Shown here piece after piece: positions 1 through 6,436 of a DNA stretch of 22,387 nucleotides. This DNA is from VGWB01 sp964480945. GTDB taxonomy: Bacteria > Bacteroidota > Ignavibacteria > UBA10030. Within the stretch, counting starts at the first letter, position 1; each line of letters starts with the position of its first letter. Position numbers and translations under genes: made by a program. The stretch is from positions 1 to 22,387 of the forward strand of contig CAYZRX010000066.1 of NCBI GenBank assembly GCA_964480945.1. The letters run 5' to 3'. The notes under the pieces are model-generated. The model was not told where the DNA came from and ran no database searches. It was given only the letters and a program-made list of their open reading frames with translations.

Positions 1-591
1 CGGGATGCTCACCTTGATCATCGCGTTCGGCCCGAGGTTGTCGTTGACCTCGAAGCTGTAGAGGCTTGCTCCAACGTAAGCGTCGATGATATTCAGGACG
101 TAGGTCAGAGCGAAGTAAAAGGCAAATTTGTCCCGGTCATCGCGGTAGAAGTCTCGTTCGTAGAGAAGCTGCGGGTCTCCCTGCCCCTGGTTGTCGCCTC
201 GTTGGACGGATTGCGCATAGTTCGATCGCGCTGACTCGTAGCGATTGTTCTGGAGGATCCACTCCCGGGCGAAGTATGCGCTGAACCCGAGGATGATCGG
301 AACCTTCCAGTACCTTCCCGTATAGACTTGGCCGGCTCCCGGAAGCACCGCTGACAGGAGGATTGCCGTGGTTATTGATTTTCCGCGGGGCTTGGCAGTA
401 TCCGCCGCGGCCGACGACGCCCGCGTAGAGTCAAACCAGGACCAGCCTGTGGGGTTTGAAGAAGTGGGGCCTTGCGTCAGCAACGAGCTCGATACCCTGT
501 ACTGGGCGACCGATGGCTGAGCAAGGACGAAGATGAGGATGAGGAGAGGAAAGCAGCACGCGATGGTCTTGTGGCGAGCGAGACGATCCAT
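1..591 (-). CDS. DUF5683-family membrane protein (C-terminus cut by window edge)
   Basis: An open frame of 197 codons runs from an ATG at 591 to the left edge without a stop, so the C-terminus is missing. The N-terminus has a signal-peptide-like hydrophobic stretch (about residues 9-29, ending in a QPSVAQ-like cleavage region). A Ser/Thr/Ala-rich linker follows, then the hallmark LSAVLPGAGQVYTGRYWKVP near residues 79-98 and a second hydrophobic stretch. This small-protein signature (PGxGQxYxxxxWK.P) is typical of DUF5683 proteins, which in Bacteroidota commonly lie just downstream of parA-parB. Their molecular role is unknown. The gene starts 18 bases after the ridA stop, so the two are probably co-transcribed. 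The family call rests on the motif and the neighbourhood, and no biochemical function is claimed. Confidence 0.8.
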   Translation of the reverse strand, partial: MDRLARHKTIACCFPLLILIFVLAQPSVAQYRVSSSLLTQGPTSSNPTGWSWFDSTRASSAAADTAKPRGKSITTAILLSAVLPGAGQVYTGRYWKVPIILGFSAYFAREWILQNNRYESARSNYAQSVQRGDNQGQGDPQLLYERDFYRDDRDKFAFYFALTYVLNIIDAYVGASLYSFEVNDNLGPNAMIKVSIP

Positions 592-609
592 TGCAGCCGG
601 TGCCGTCCC

Positions 610-999
610 TCACTCTTCAACACGAGCAACAGCTTCGATCTCGACTCTCATATCGCGAGGCAGCCGCGCGACCTCAACGGTGCTGCGAGCGGGAGCCGAT
701 CGGGAGAAGAACTCAGCGTAGACCTCATTCATCGCCGCAAAATCGTCGAAGTCTTTCAGAAACACCGTCGTCTTGAAAACGGAGTTCATGGACGATCCGG
801 CAGCCTTCAGGACTTCCTCAATATTCTTGAGGACCTGACGGGTCTGCGCCTTGATGTCGCCTTCAACGAGCTGGTTCGTCGCCGGGTCAATAGCCACCTG
901 ACCTGCGGTGTAGACGGATTTTCCGTCGACCACAATTGCCTGACTGTACGGGCCGATCGGTTTCGGAGCTTTGTCGGTAGAGATCTTCTTGAGAGACAT
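610..999 (-). CDS. ridA: RidA/YjgF/UK114 enamine/imine deaminase
   Basis: A 129-aa cytosolic protein of the usual RidA length. RidA hydrolyses reactive 2-aminoacrylate and other enamine/imine intermediates released by PLP enzymes such as threonine dehydratase, giving 2-ketoacids and ammonia. It works as a trimer with active sites at subunit interfaces. The family features are plain: PIGPYSQA at 14-21, TAGQ at 31-34, and the RSTVEVARLP signature with Arg105, the residue that binds the substrate carboxylate, and Glu120 in the C-terminal strand. The start is ATG at 999 with no obvious ribosome binding site. The gene lies between parB and the DUF5683 gene, separated from parB by a repeat-like element and from DUF5683 by only 18 bases. 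Confidence 0.95.
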   Translation of the reverse strand: MSLKKISTDKAPKPIGPYSQAIVVDGKSVYTAGQVAIDPATNQLVEGDIKAQTRQVLKNIEEVLKAAGSSMNSVFKTTVFLKDFDDFAAMNEVYAEFFSRSAPARSTVEVARLPRDMRVEIEAVARVEE

Positions 1000-1076
1000 G
1001 GGAATTGCTCGACTGATGATTGTTCGTTCGTGGTTGGTTACTGCCTATCTCGAAAACACCTGTGGTAGGTAGGAGA

Positions 1077-1175
1077 GTCGCACGCCAAGACGCAAAGCTC
1101 GCTCCCGAAGGGATCCCTTCGGGACAAGAATTTGTATTTATTTTCATGCTTTGCGCCTTCGCGACTTTGCGTGAC
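1077..1175. repeat. Repeat-like intergenic element with imperfect terminal inverted repeats and central palindrome
   Basis: The gap between ridA and parB holds a symmetric element of about 99 bases. The outer arms CACGCCAAGACGC (1081-1093) and GCGACTTTGCGTG (1161-1173) are inverted copies matching at 11 of 13 positions. Inside them CGCAAAGC (1091-1098) pairs perfectly with GCTTTGCG (1148-1155). A perfect 22-base palindrome fills 1103-1124 (half-site TCCCGAAGGGA). The remaining interior is AT-rich. CGCAAAG-type arms are known from short dispersed intergenic repeats in several bacterial genomes; that this is such a repeat is inference from one copy. There is no coding potential I trust and no clear T-run for a terminator. 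Confidence 0.55.
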
Positions 1176-1192
1176 CATTCTTGAGATACCTT

Positions 1193-2113
1193 CTACTGAA
1201 GTTTCTCGATTGCCGCGAAGAGATCGAGCAGGCGATCGAGATCGTCGAGCGAGTAGAACTCGATAACGATCTCCCCCCTGCCGCCTCCCTTCTCCCGCAC
1301 GCTTACCTTCGTGCCCAACGCCTGCCGGAGCTTCTCCTCCACACTCTGGACATTCGAAGAAGGAACTGTGACGCTTCGCTTCCGGGCAGAGCCGTCTCCC
1401 GATTTCTCCGTCGCCTTCGCCAGCTGCTCCACTTTCCGCACCGACAGGCCGGCGTCCACGGCCTTCTTGTAGATGCGCAGCTGCATCACTTCGCTTGCAA
1501 CGTTGATCAGCGCCCTCGCGTGCCCCATCGTGATCAGATTCTTGCGAAGTCCTGTCTGGATCTCCAGGGGGAGCTTCAGCAGCCGGATGAAATTCGCAAC
1601 GGTTGTCCGGTCCTTTCCCACCTTGTCCGCAACCTCCTCCTGCGTCAAACGACACTCGTCGAGGAGTCGCTTGTAAGCGTGGGCGATCTCGATAGGGTTG
1701 AGCGTGTCCCGCTGGATGTTCTCGATCAAGGCCAGCTCAAGCATCTCTTCGTCTGACTCGACCGAGATGATGTAGGCCGGAATCTGCGTCAGCCCGGCGC
1801 TCTGGGCTGCTCGAAGGCGCCGCTCGCCGGTCACCAGCTGGTAGCCACCGTCGACGCGGCGAACCGTGATCGGTTGGATGACCCCCTTCTCCGTGATCGA
1901 GCGGGTCAGCTCTGCCAGCGTATTCGGATCGAACTCCCCTCGCGGCTGAAAAGGATTCGGCCGAATATTCTCAACGTCGATGCGAGCGATGATCCCGACG
2001 CCCCCCATGTCCATCCCGATCTCATCGTGCCGGAGGCTGACCTCCTTGGGCGGGGTTTTCGGTATCAGAGCGCTCAGCCCCCTGCCAAGCACCGATTTCT
2101 TCTGGGTAGGCAT
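1193..2113 (-). CDS. parB: Chromosome partitioning protein ParB
   Basis: ParB is the CTP-dependent DNA clamp that loads at parS, spreads, and acts with ParA and SMC to organise and segregate the origin region. The protein is 306 aa from ATG 2113. It shows the N-terminal LGRGLSALIP tag used to interact with ParA, the NPFQPR box, the GERRLRAA phosphate-binding motif and ENIQR of the CTP site, a central helix-turn-helix (LTQEEVADKVGKDRTTVANF) for parS, and a C-terminal dimerisation region ending in LFAAIEKLQ. The ATG lies 2 bases after the parA stop. An in-frame GTG at 2119 overlaps the parA stop and is an alternative start, adding two residues. Transcription is presumably from the parA promoter. 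Confidence 0.96.
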   Translation of the reverse strand: MPTQKKSVLGRGLSALIPKTPPKEVSLRHDEIGMDMGGVGIIARIDVENIRPNPFQPRGEFDPNTLAELTRSITEKGVIQPITVRRVDGGYQLVTGERRLRAAQSAGLTQIPAYIISVESDEEMLELALIENIQRDTLNPIEIAHAYKRLLDECRLTQEEVADKVGKDRTTVANFIRLLKLPLEIQTGLRKNLITMGHARALINVASEVMQLRIYKKAVDAGLSVRKVEQLAKATEKSGDGSARKRSVTVPSSNVQSVEEKLRQALGTKVSVREKGGGRGEIVIEFYSLDDLDRLLDLFAAIEKLQ

Positions 2114-2115
2114 CG

Positions 2116-2925
2116 TCACTTGTTCGAGAGGGATTGAGCCTGCGCCGCAGTTTCGACCGTCAGCACGTCATTGTTCGCCAGGACTTCCTTGGCCAGCTCC
2201 ATATGATTTCGAGTGCCGGAACAGATGGCATCATACAAGATGATGGGTTTCCCGAAACTTGGTGCCTCGCTCAACCGGATGTTTCGGGAGATGATCGTTT
2301 TGAACACCTTGCCCCCGAAGTAACGTTTGACCTCATCGACGATCTGATTGGACAAGCGAAGTCGTGAATCGAACATGGTGAGGAGAACGCCCTCAATGTC
2401 CAGGTTCGGGTTCAACGTCTTCTTCACGAGATTGATGGTGCTGAAGAGCTGCCCAAGCCCCTCCAGCGCAAAATACTCGCATTGGACGGGGATGAGGACC
2501 GAGTCAGCGGCCGCCAGGGCGTTGAGCGTCAGCAGGCCCAGGGAGGGGGGGCAATCGACGACGACGAAGTCGTACTTGTCTCGAATCATCTGCACCGCCT
2601 GAGCGAGACGCCGCTCACGGTTCTCAAGCTCCACCAATTCGATCTCAGCTCCGACGAGATTGATATGCGACGGAACGCAGGAGAGGAAGGGCATCTGCGT
2701 TTCAACGACTGTGGAACCGATATTCAATCCGTCGATGAGCACTTCATAGATCGTGCGCCCCTCGAGAGGAGAAATGCCGATGCCGCTCGTTGCGTTCGAC
2801 TGGGGATCGACATCAACGAGGAGCGTGCGCTTCTCCGCGACGGCAAGCGAAGCGGCGAGGTTCACGGCCGTCGTGGTTTTGCCCACTCCGCCCTTCTGAT
2901 TCGCTATGACGATGACCTTCGACAT
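2116..2925 (-). CDS. parA: Chromosome partitioning ATPase ParA/Soj
   Basis: ParA forms ATP-dependent dimers that bind DNA non-specifically and move ParB-parS complexes. This 269-aa protein begins MSKVIVIANQKGGVGKTTTA, with the deviant Walker A motif KGGVGKTT (two key lysines) near residues 10-18. Next come the VDVDPQSNAT switch I region and the VVVDCPPSLG Walker B region, then SEAPSFGKPI typical of chromosomal Soj/ParA. There is no N-terminal helix-turn-helix, as expected for the short chromosomal type. The start is the first ATG after a good promoter (2973-3001), and no Shine-Dalgarno is visible. The parB start follows the stop at once, so translation is probably coupled. Confidence 0.97.
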   Translation of the reverse strand: MSKVIVIANQKGGVGKTTTAVNLAASLAVAEKRTLLVDVDPQSNATSGIGISPLEGRTIYEVLIDGLNIGSTVVETQMPFLSCVPSHINLVGAEIELVELENRERRLAQAVQMIRDKYDFVVVDCPPSLGLLTLNALAAADSVLIPVQCEYFALEGLGQLFSTINLVKKTLNPNLDIEGVLLTMFDSRLRLSNQIVDEVKRYFGGKVFKTIISRNIRLSEAPSFGKPIILYDAICSGTRNHMELAKEVLANNDVLTVETAAQAQSLSNK

Positions 2926-2947
2926 TACTTGTTAAGGGAATCCCCCA

Positions 2948-2959
2948 TCGGCCGGCCGA
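2948..2959. promoter_or_regulatory. 12-bp palindrome in the parA leader (possible operator)
   Basis: TCGGCCGGCCGA is a perfect palindrome placed about 7 bases after the predicted transcript start and 23 bases before the parA ATG. Its position would suit an operator for autoregulation of parAB, or a small 5' stem. This is inference, since such GC-rich palindromes also arise by chance. Confidence 0.35.
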
Positions 2960-2972
2960 AATTTCTCCGCCG

Positions 2973-3001
2973 AATATACTCCTTTTTCCTACCGTATGCA
3001 A
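2973..3001 (-). promoter_or_regulatory. Predicted parAB promoter
   Basis: On the minus strand TTGCAT (3001-2996) and TATATT (2978-2973) are separated by exactly 17 bases, a good match to a primary-sigma promoter. The predicted transcript start near 2966 gives a leader of about 41 bases to the parA ATG at 2925. The -10 hexamer is the same as that predicted for def. Confidence 0.6.
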
Positions 3002-3023
3002 CGCAAGTCCGGTCGTCAAGCCT

Positions 3024-3962
3024 CTAACGGAGCCGGTCCCCAACCGAGAGCTGATATCCGCGGAGGAATTCCGCGATCCCCATCCGGCGCCTCCCCTCCT
3101 GCTGGAGCTCAATGATCGAGAGCGAGCCGATCCCGGTCTGAACGAGAACAAGGTCCTTCTCAACTCTCACCACCCCTCCAGGCATGTCCTCTGCGTCGGC
3201 TGACGCGGTCGGCTCGAGAACTCTTGTACGATAGATCCGCAGCGTTTTTCCACTGTGCGTCGTCCAGGCACACGGTGCCGGCGATACCCCGCGCACAAAG
3301 TTATGGATCTCTCGAGCGCTCTTCTTCCAGTCGATCCTGCAATCTTCCTTGAAGATCTTCGGCGCGAGTGAGGCAAGCGACTCATCCTGGCTTTGGGGCT
3401 GCGCACTGCCGAGCTCGATCGTGCGAACGCTCTGGAGAACGACCTGGGCGCCAAGGTCGGCGAGCCGGTCGTGCAGTTCTCCCGCCGTCTCATCCGGATC
3501 TATACGGACCCGGGCCTGAAGCAGAACCGAGCCCGTATCGACTTTCTCTTGCAGCAGAAACGTTGTAACGCCGGTTTCCTCCTCGCCGTTGATCAGGGCC
3601 CATTGGATGGGAGCGGCACCGCGATATCTCGGGAGAAGGGAGGCGTGAAGGTTGAACGAACCCAGCTTAGGAACCGTAAAGATTTCACGCGGAAGGATTC
3701 GGAATGCGACGACCACAATCAGATCGGGTTGAAGTTGGGTGACCGTGGAGACGAAATCGGGGGCCTTCAGGTTCTCCGGCTGCAAGACCCGAAGATTATG
3801 AGCGAGTGCGAGCTCCTTGACGGGACTCGGCGCCAGTCTCTGCCCGCGCCCTTGAGGTTTGTCCGGGGCCGTTGTAACAGCGACGATATTGTATTGATGG
3901 GCGAGGAGAATCTTCAGGCTTGAGAGGGCGAACTCCGGCGTGCCCATGAAGATGATTCGCAT
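3024..3962 (-). CDS. fmt: Methionyl-tRNA formyltransferase
   Basis: Fmt transfers a formyl group from 10-formyl-tetrahydrofolate to initiator Met-tRNA. The 312-aa length is normal. The N-terminal Rossmann-type domain starts MRIIFMGTPEFA. The catalytic triad of the E. coli enzyme (Asn106, His108, Asp144) is matched by Asn104 and His106 in FNLHASLLPRYRGAAPIQ and by Asp142 in EKVDTGSVL. The C-terminal OB-like tRNA-binding domain begins after about residue 205 (DCRIDWKKSAREIHNFVRG). The gene follows def by 9 bases, a very common pairing because Def removes the formyl group that Fmt adds. The start is ATG 3962 without a clear Shine-Dalgarno. Confidence 0.97.
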   Translation of the reverse strand: MRIIFMGTPEFALSSLKILLAHQYNIVAVTTAPDKPQGRGQRLAPSPVKELALAHNLRVLQPENLKAPDFVSTVTQLQPDLIVVVAFRILPREIFTVPKLGSFNLHASLLPRYRGAAPIQWALINGEEETGVTTFLLQEKVDTGSVLLQARVRIDPDETAGELHDRLADLGAQVVLQSVRTIELGSAQPQSQDESLASLAPKIFKEDCRIDWKKSAREIHNFVRGVSPAPCAWTTHSGKTLRIYRTRVLEPTASADAEDMPGGVVRVEKDLVLVQTGIGSLSIIELQQEGRRRMGIAEFLRGYQLSVGDRLR

Positions 3963-3971
3963 GGCGAAGGC

Positions 3972-4562
3972 TTACACCTCTACGGCGCTGACGACAGGAT
4001 AGGAGGTATCGACTTCCCCTTTTTTGATCTTCCGCAGCTCGTTTCTGAGAAGGGTCCGCTTCGCGGCGCTGGTCCGATCGGTGAAGAGCACACCATCGAG
4101 GTGATCGAGCTCGTGAAGAATCACTCTCGCTAACAAGCCATCCGCGGCCATCTCCACCTCGCGAAAATTCGGATCCAGGAACTTCAGCCGAATCGCTTCA
4201 GCCCGGGTTACCTCTGCACGGACATCCGGAATGCTCAAACATCCCTCCTCCATGCTCAACGAACCGGATTCGTTCACTACCTGAGGATTGACCAAGACGA
4301 GCATTCGTCTCTCGGAGTCCGCCGGGACTTCAACATCCCCTTCATCCTCCCGCTCGGATTGCTCCGCTGCAGAGGCGTCCACAACAATGACTCTTCTGAG
4401 ATCCCCGACCTGGTTTGCGGCCAGACCGATCCCGTGCGCCTTGTGCATCGTCTCGGTCATGTCATACGCCAGCTTGATGAGCGAATCATCAAGCTCGTGC
4501 ACGGGCTTCGCCCTCTTTCGAAGGACATCGCTTCCGTAAAGATATATTGGGAGAACAGCCAT
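3972..4562 (-). CDS. def: Peptide deformylase
   Basis: Def is the metallo-enzyme that removes the N-formyl group from nascent proteins. The 196-aa protein has the three family motifs: GIGLAANQVG (44-53), EGCLS (106-110) and HELDHLDG (150-157). Cys108, His150 and His154 are the metal ligands and Glu151 is the catalytic acid/base. A charged insertion rich in Glu, Asp and Ser lies at about 64-87 between motifs 1 and 2; it is probably a surface loop. The start at 4562 is fixed by an in-frame TGA just upstream. No Shine-Dalgarno precedes this ATG. def heads a def-fmt unit served by the promoter at 4699-4727, with a leader of about 130 bases. Confidence 0.97.
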   Translation of the reverse strand: MAVLPIYLYGSDVLRKRAKPVHELDDSLIKLAYDMTETMHKAHGIGLAANQVGDLRRVIVVDASAAEQSEREDEGDVEVPADSERRMLVLVNPQVVNESGSLSMEEGCLSIPDVRAEVTRAEAIRLKFLDPNFREVEMAADGLLARVILHELDHLDGVLFTDRTSAAKRTLLRNELRKIKKGEVDTSYPVVSAVEV

Positions 4563-4656
4563 TTCAATAGACTTTCATAGTGCTCTGTGACGACGCCCAT
4601 CATTCTCCTGAAGCCGCGCGAACGCGTATCAATCTTTCCTTTTTGCAGGTGCCTCT

Positions 4657-4678
4657 GTGCGGGAGCTGTTGCACGCAC
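4657..4678 (-). promoter_or_regulatory. Possible stem-loop in the def leader
   Basis: GTGCG and CGCAC arms (4657-4661 and 4674-4678) enclose a 12-base loop, starting about 14 bases after the predicted def transcript start. The stem is short and could be chance. It is listed because other predicted leaders in this window also start with an inverted repeat. Confidence 0.25.
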
Positions 4679-4698
4679 GGGATCCGATGCCCGCTTGA

Positions 4699-4727
4699 AA
4701 TATACAGAGTCGAGCCGCCGAAATCAA
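4699..4727 (-). promoter_or_regulatory. Predicted def-fmt promoter
   Basis: On the minus strand TTGATT (4727-4722) and TATATT (4704-4699) are spaced by 17 bases. The -35 box lies immediately after the stop codon of the NlpC/P60 gene. The predicted transcript start near 4692 leaves a leader of about 130 bases before the def ATG at 4562. Confidence 0.6.
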
Positions 4728-4728
4728 C

Positions 4729-5421
4729 CTACTGAATAACTCGCCTGGCTCCATCGTACCGTTTCTTATAGTAGGAACTCTCCAGCGAAGAAATCGTCAC
4801 GCCGAGTGTAACGCTCGCGTGAGCGAACAAGTCGTCGCCCAGGTAGATGCCCACGTGCGAGGCATGCTCGCCCGTCGTATTGAAGAACACCAGGTCGCCG
4901 AACTTGAGATCCTCATAGGTCACAGGGGCTCCGATCCTGGACTGCTCGGCGCTTGACCGCGGCAGCTGCTTCCCGAGGGCGTTTCCGTAAACGAGCTTGG
5001 TGTACGCGGAACAGTCGATTCCGTCCTGATCTTCCCCTCCCAGCTTGTACGGGACCCCCATCATTTTCGATATCTCTCGCATCATCTTCGCGTGGTCCAG
5101 GTTCGAGATGGCCGAGTTCTTCTCCGTTCTGAAGCTGCGCTCGCCCGAGAGCACTTTGTCGGCGTCTCCTGCCTTCGTCTCTTTGTCTTCGCCGCTCGCT
5201 TCACCCGACGGGGCCTTCGACGTTGTGCTCTTTCCCTCGGCCCCCGAAGCCGGGGTCTTGTGTTCGGGTGCGCGGAAGCGCGGTGCGGTTGCCAGACAAC
5301 CCGAAAGGGAGATGACCAGGACCCAGGAAAAGGCTTTCAGTCCCAACGGCGGGGCCGTACGAAAAAGCCTCAGCTTGCGCCGAGGCTCTGCGAGCAGCAC
5401 CGGATGTTCCCGTGCGATCAT
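4729..5421 (-). CDS. NlpC/P60-family cell-wall peptidase, lipoprotein
   Basis: A 230-aa predicted lipoprotein of the NlpC/P60 family, cysteine peptidases that usually cut the D-Glu-diaminopimelate bond in peptidoglycan. A basic n-region and hydrophobic stretch end in a lipobox LSGC with Cys42. Residues 50-105 are a low-complexity Ala/Ser/Glu/Lys linker. The catalytic domain runs from about 112 to 230. Catalytic Cys137 sits in DGIDCSAY, His189 in SHVGIYLG and His201 in FAHAS, so the active site looks intact. The ATG overlaps the rpoD stop as ATGA, suggesting translational coupling to rpoD, and no later Met precedes the lipobox. Lgt, which would lipidate this Cys, is encoded at 14892-15713. Confidence 0.9.
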   Translation of the reverse strand: MIAREHPVLLAEPRRKLRLFRTAPPLGLKAFSWVLVISLSGCLATAPRFRAPEHKTPASGAEGKSTTSKAPSGEASGEDKETKAGDADKVLSGERSFRTEKNSAISNLDHAKMMREISKMMGVPYKLGGEDQDGIDCSAYTKLVYGNALGKQLPRSSAEQSRIGAPVTYEDLKFGDLVFFNTTGEHASHVGIYLGDDLFAHASVTLGVTISSLESSYYKKRYDGARRVIQ

Positions 5422-6275
5422 CCCAAGTATGCGCGTAAGGCCTTGCTGCGAGATGCATGCCGCAATCGGCGGATCGCCTTTTCTTTGATCTGGCGGACGC
5501 GTTCGCGCGTCAGATTGAATTTCTCTCCAATCTCCTCGAGCGTCAGCGAATGCTCCTGATCGAGACCGAAATAGAGCCTGATCACCTGGGCCTCCCTCTC
5601 GGACAGCGTGTTGAGCGCCCGACGAACTTCCACCTTCAACGACTCCTCCATGAGCTGATGGTCGGGGGCCGGCTGCCGCAGGTCCTGAATCACGTCCAGC
5701 AACCGATTGTCCTCCCCCTGCGCAAAGGGAGCATCCATCGACAGGTGTCGCCCGGAGATCTTCAGCGTATCCGACACTTCAAAGAGCGACATATCGAGCT
5801 CTTCAGCGAGCTCGCTCGCGCTGGGCTCGCGCTCGAATTCCTGCTCCAACGTGCTGAACGCTTTCCCGATCTTGTTCAAGGCGCCGACGCGGTTGAGCGG
5901 CAGGCGGACGATCCGCGACTGCTCCGCCAACGCCTGAAGGATCGATTGCCGGATCCACCAAACGGCATAGGAAATGAATTTGAATCCGCGAGTCTCGTCG
6001 AATCGCTTCGCGGCCTTGATGAGACCGAGGTTTCCCTCGTTGATCAGGTCGCCAAGGGACAGACCTTGATTCTGGTACTGTTTTGCCACGCTCACCACGA
6101 ATCGCAGGTTTGCCTTCGTCAGCTTCTCGAGCGACTTCTGATCACCCTTCTTGATCCTGCGCGCCAGCTCGATCTCCTCCTGCGGGGTCAGCAAGTCAAC
6201 CTTGCCGATCTCTTGCAGGTACTTGTCGAGCGACTGGCTCTCCCGATTCGTGTATTGTTTACTGATTTTTACCAT
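5418..6275 (-). CDS. rpoD: RNA polymerase primary sigma factor, short FCB type
   Basis: A sigma-70 family factor of 285 aa. Region 1.2 spans about 14-45 (SLDKYLQEIGKVDLLTPQEE). Region 2 spans 52-122, with LRFVVSVAKQYQNQGLSLGDLINEGNLGLIKA for core binding and FISYAVWWIRQSI for -10 recognition and melting. Region 3 is at about 130-200, and region 4 ends in EEIGEKFNLTRERVRQIKEKAIRRL for -35 recognition. The acidic region 1.1 and the large non-conserved region of proteobacterial RpoD are absent. This short form starting with a TNRES-type N-terminus is the principal sigma factor of Bacteroidota, Chlorobi and relatives, which is the strongest lineage clue here. Its 3' end overlaps the NlpC/P60 start by 4 bases. 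Confidence 0.95.
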   Translation of the reverse strand: MVKISKQYTNRESQSLDKYLQEIGKVDLLTPQEEIELARRIKKGDQKSLEKLTKANLRFVVSVAKQYQNQGLSLGDLINEGNLGLIKAAKRFDETRGFKFISYAVWWIRQSILQALAEQSRIVRLPLNRVGALNKIGKAFSTLEQEFEREPSASELAEELDMSLFEVSDTLKISGRHLSMDAPFAQGEDNRLLDVIQDLRQPAPDHQLMEESLKVEVRRALNTLSEREAQVIRLYFGLDQEHSLTLEEIGEKFNLTRERVRQIKEKAIRRLRHASRSKALRAYLG

Positions 6276-6305
6276 TCGGCTGTCACCCTGTAATCAATTT
6301 CTGAC

Positions 6306-6330
6306 GATCCGCGCCTGAAAGGCGGAGATC
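6306..6330 (-). promoter_or_regulatory. Stem-loop in the rpoD 5' leader
   Basis: GATCCGCGCCT (6306-6316) and AGGCGGAGATC (6320-6330) pair at 9 of 11 positions around a 3-base loop. The structure lies just inside the predicted rpoD transcript start and about 30 bases upstream of the ATG. It could stabilise the message or serve as an operator. Confidence 0.4.
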
Positions 6331-6341
6331 CAAACCTCTTC

Positions 6342-6350
6342 ATACTAACA
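6342..6350 (-). promoter_or_regulatory. Possible extended -10 promoter for rpoD
   Basis: On the minus strand TGTTAGTAT reads as TGn followed by TAGTAT, an extended -10 element. No convincing -35 box is seen at the right distance (the bases there are AATTTT). The predicted start would be near 6335. Confidence 0.3.
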
Positions 6351-6380
6351 AATTTCCGACCAAGAAAATTTCGTCACGGC

Positions 6381-6392
6381 GGTCCCGGGACC
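6381..6392. other. 12-bp palindrome between deoB and rpoD
   Basis: GGTCCCGGGACC is a perfect palindrome 44 bases after the deoB stop. It may be part of a weak terminator for deoB or a protein-binding site. It lacks a following T-run, so I do not call it a terminator. The rest of this 161-base gap holds the rpoD promoter region. Confidence 0.25.
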
Positions 6393-6436
6393 TCGAGTCA
6401 CCCTCACCTGTCCCGTTCGTCCTTCCACCCAATTCC

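Noticed and set aside
1103..1124. 22-base palindrome as a rho-independent terminator of parB
   Set aside because: It lies about 69 bases after the parB stop and no T-run follows on the minus strand; it fits better as the core of the repeat-like element.
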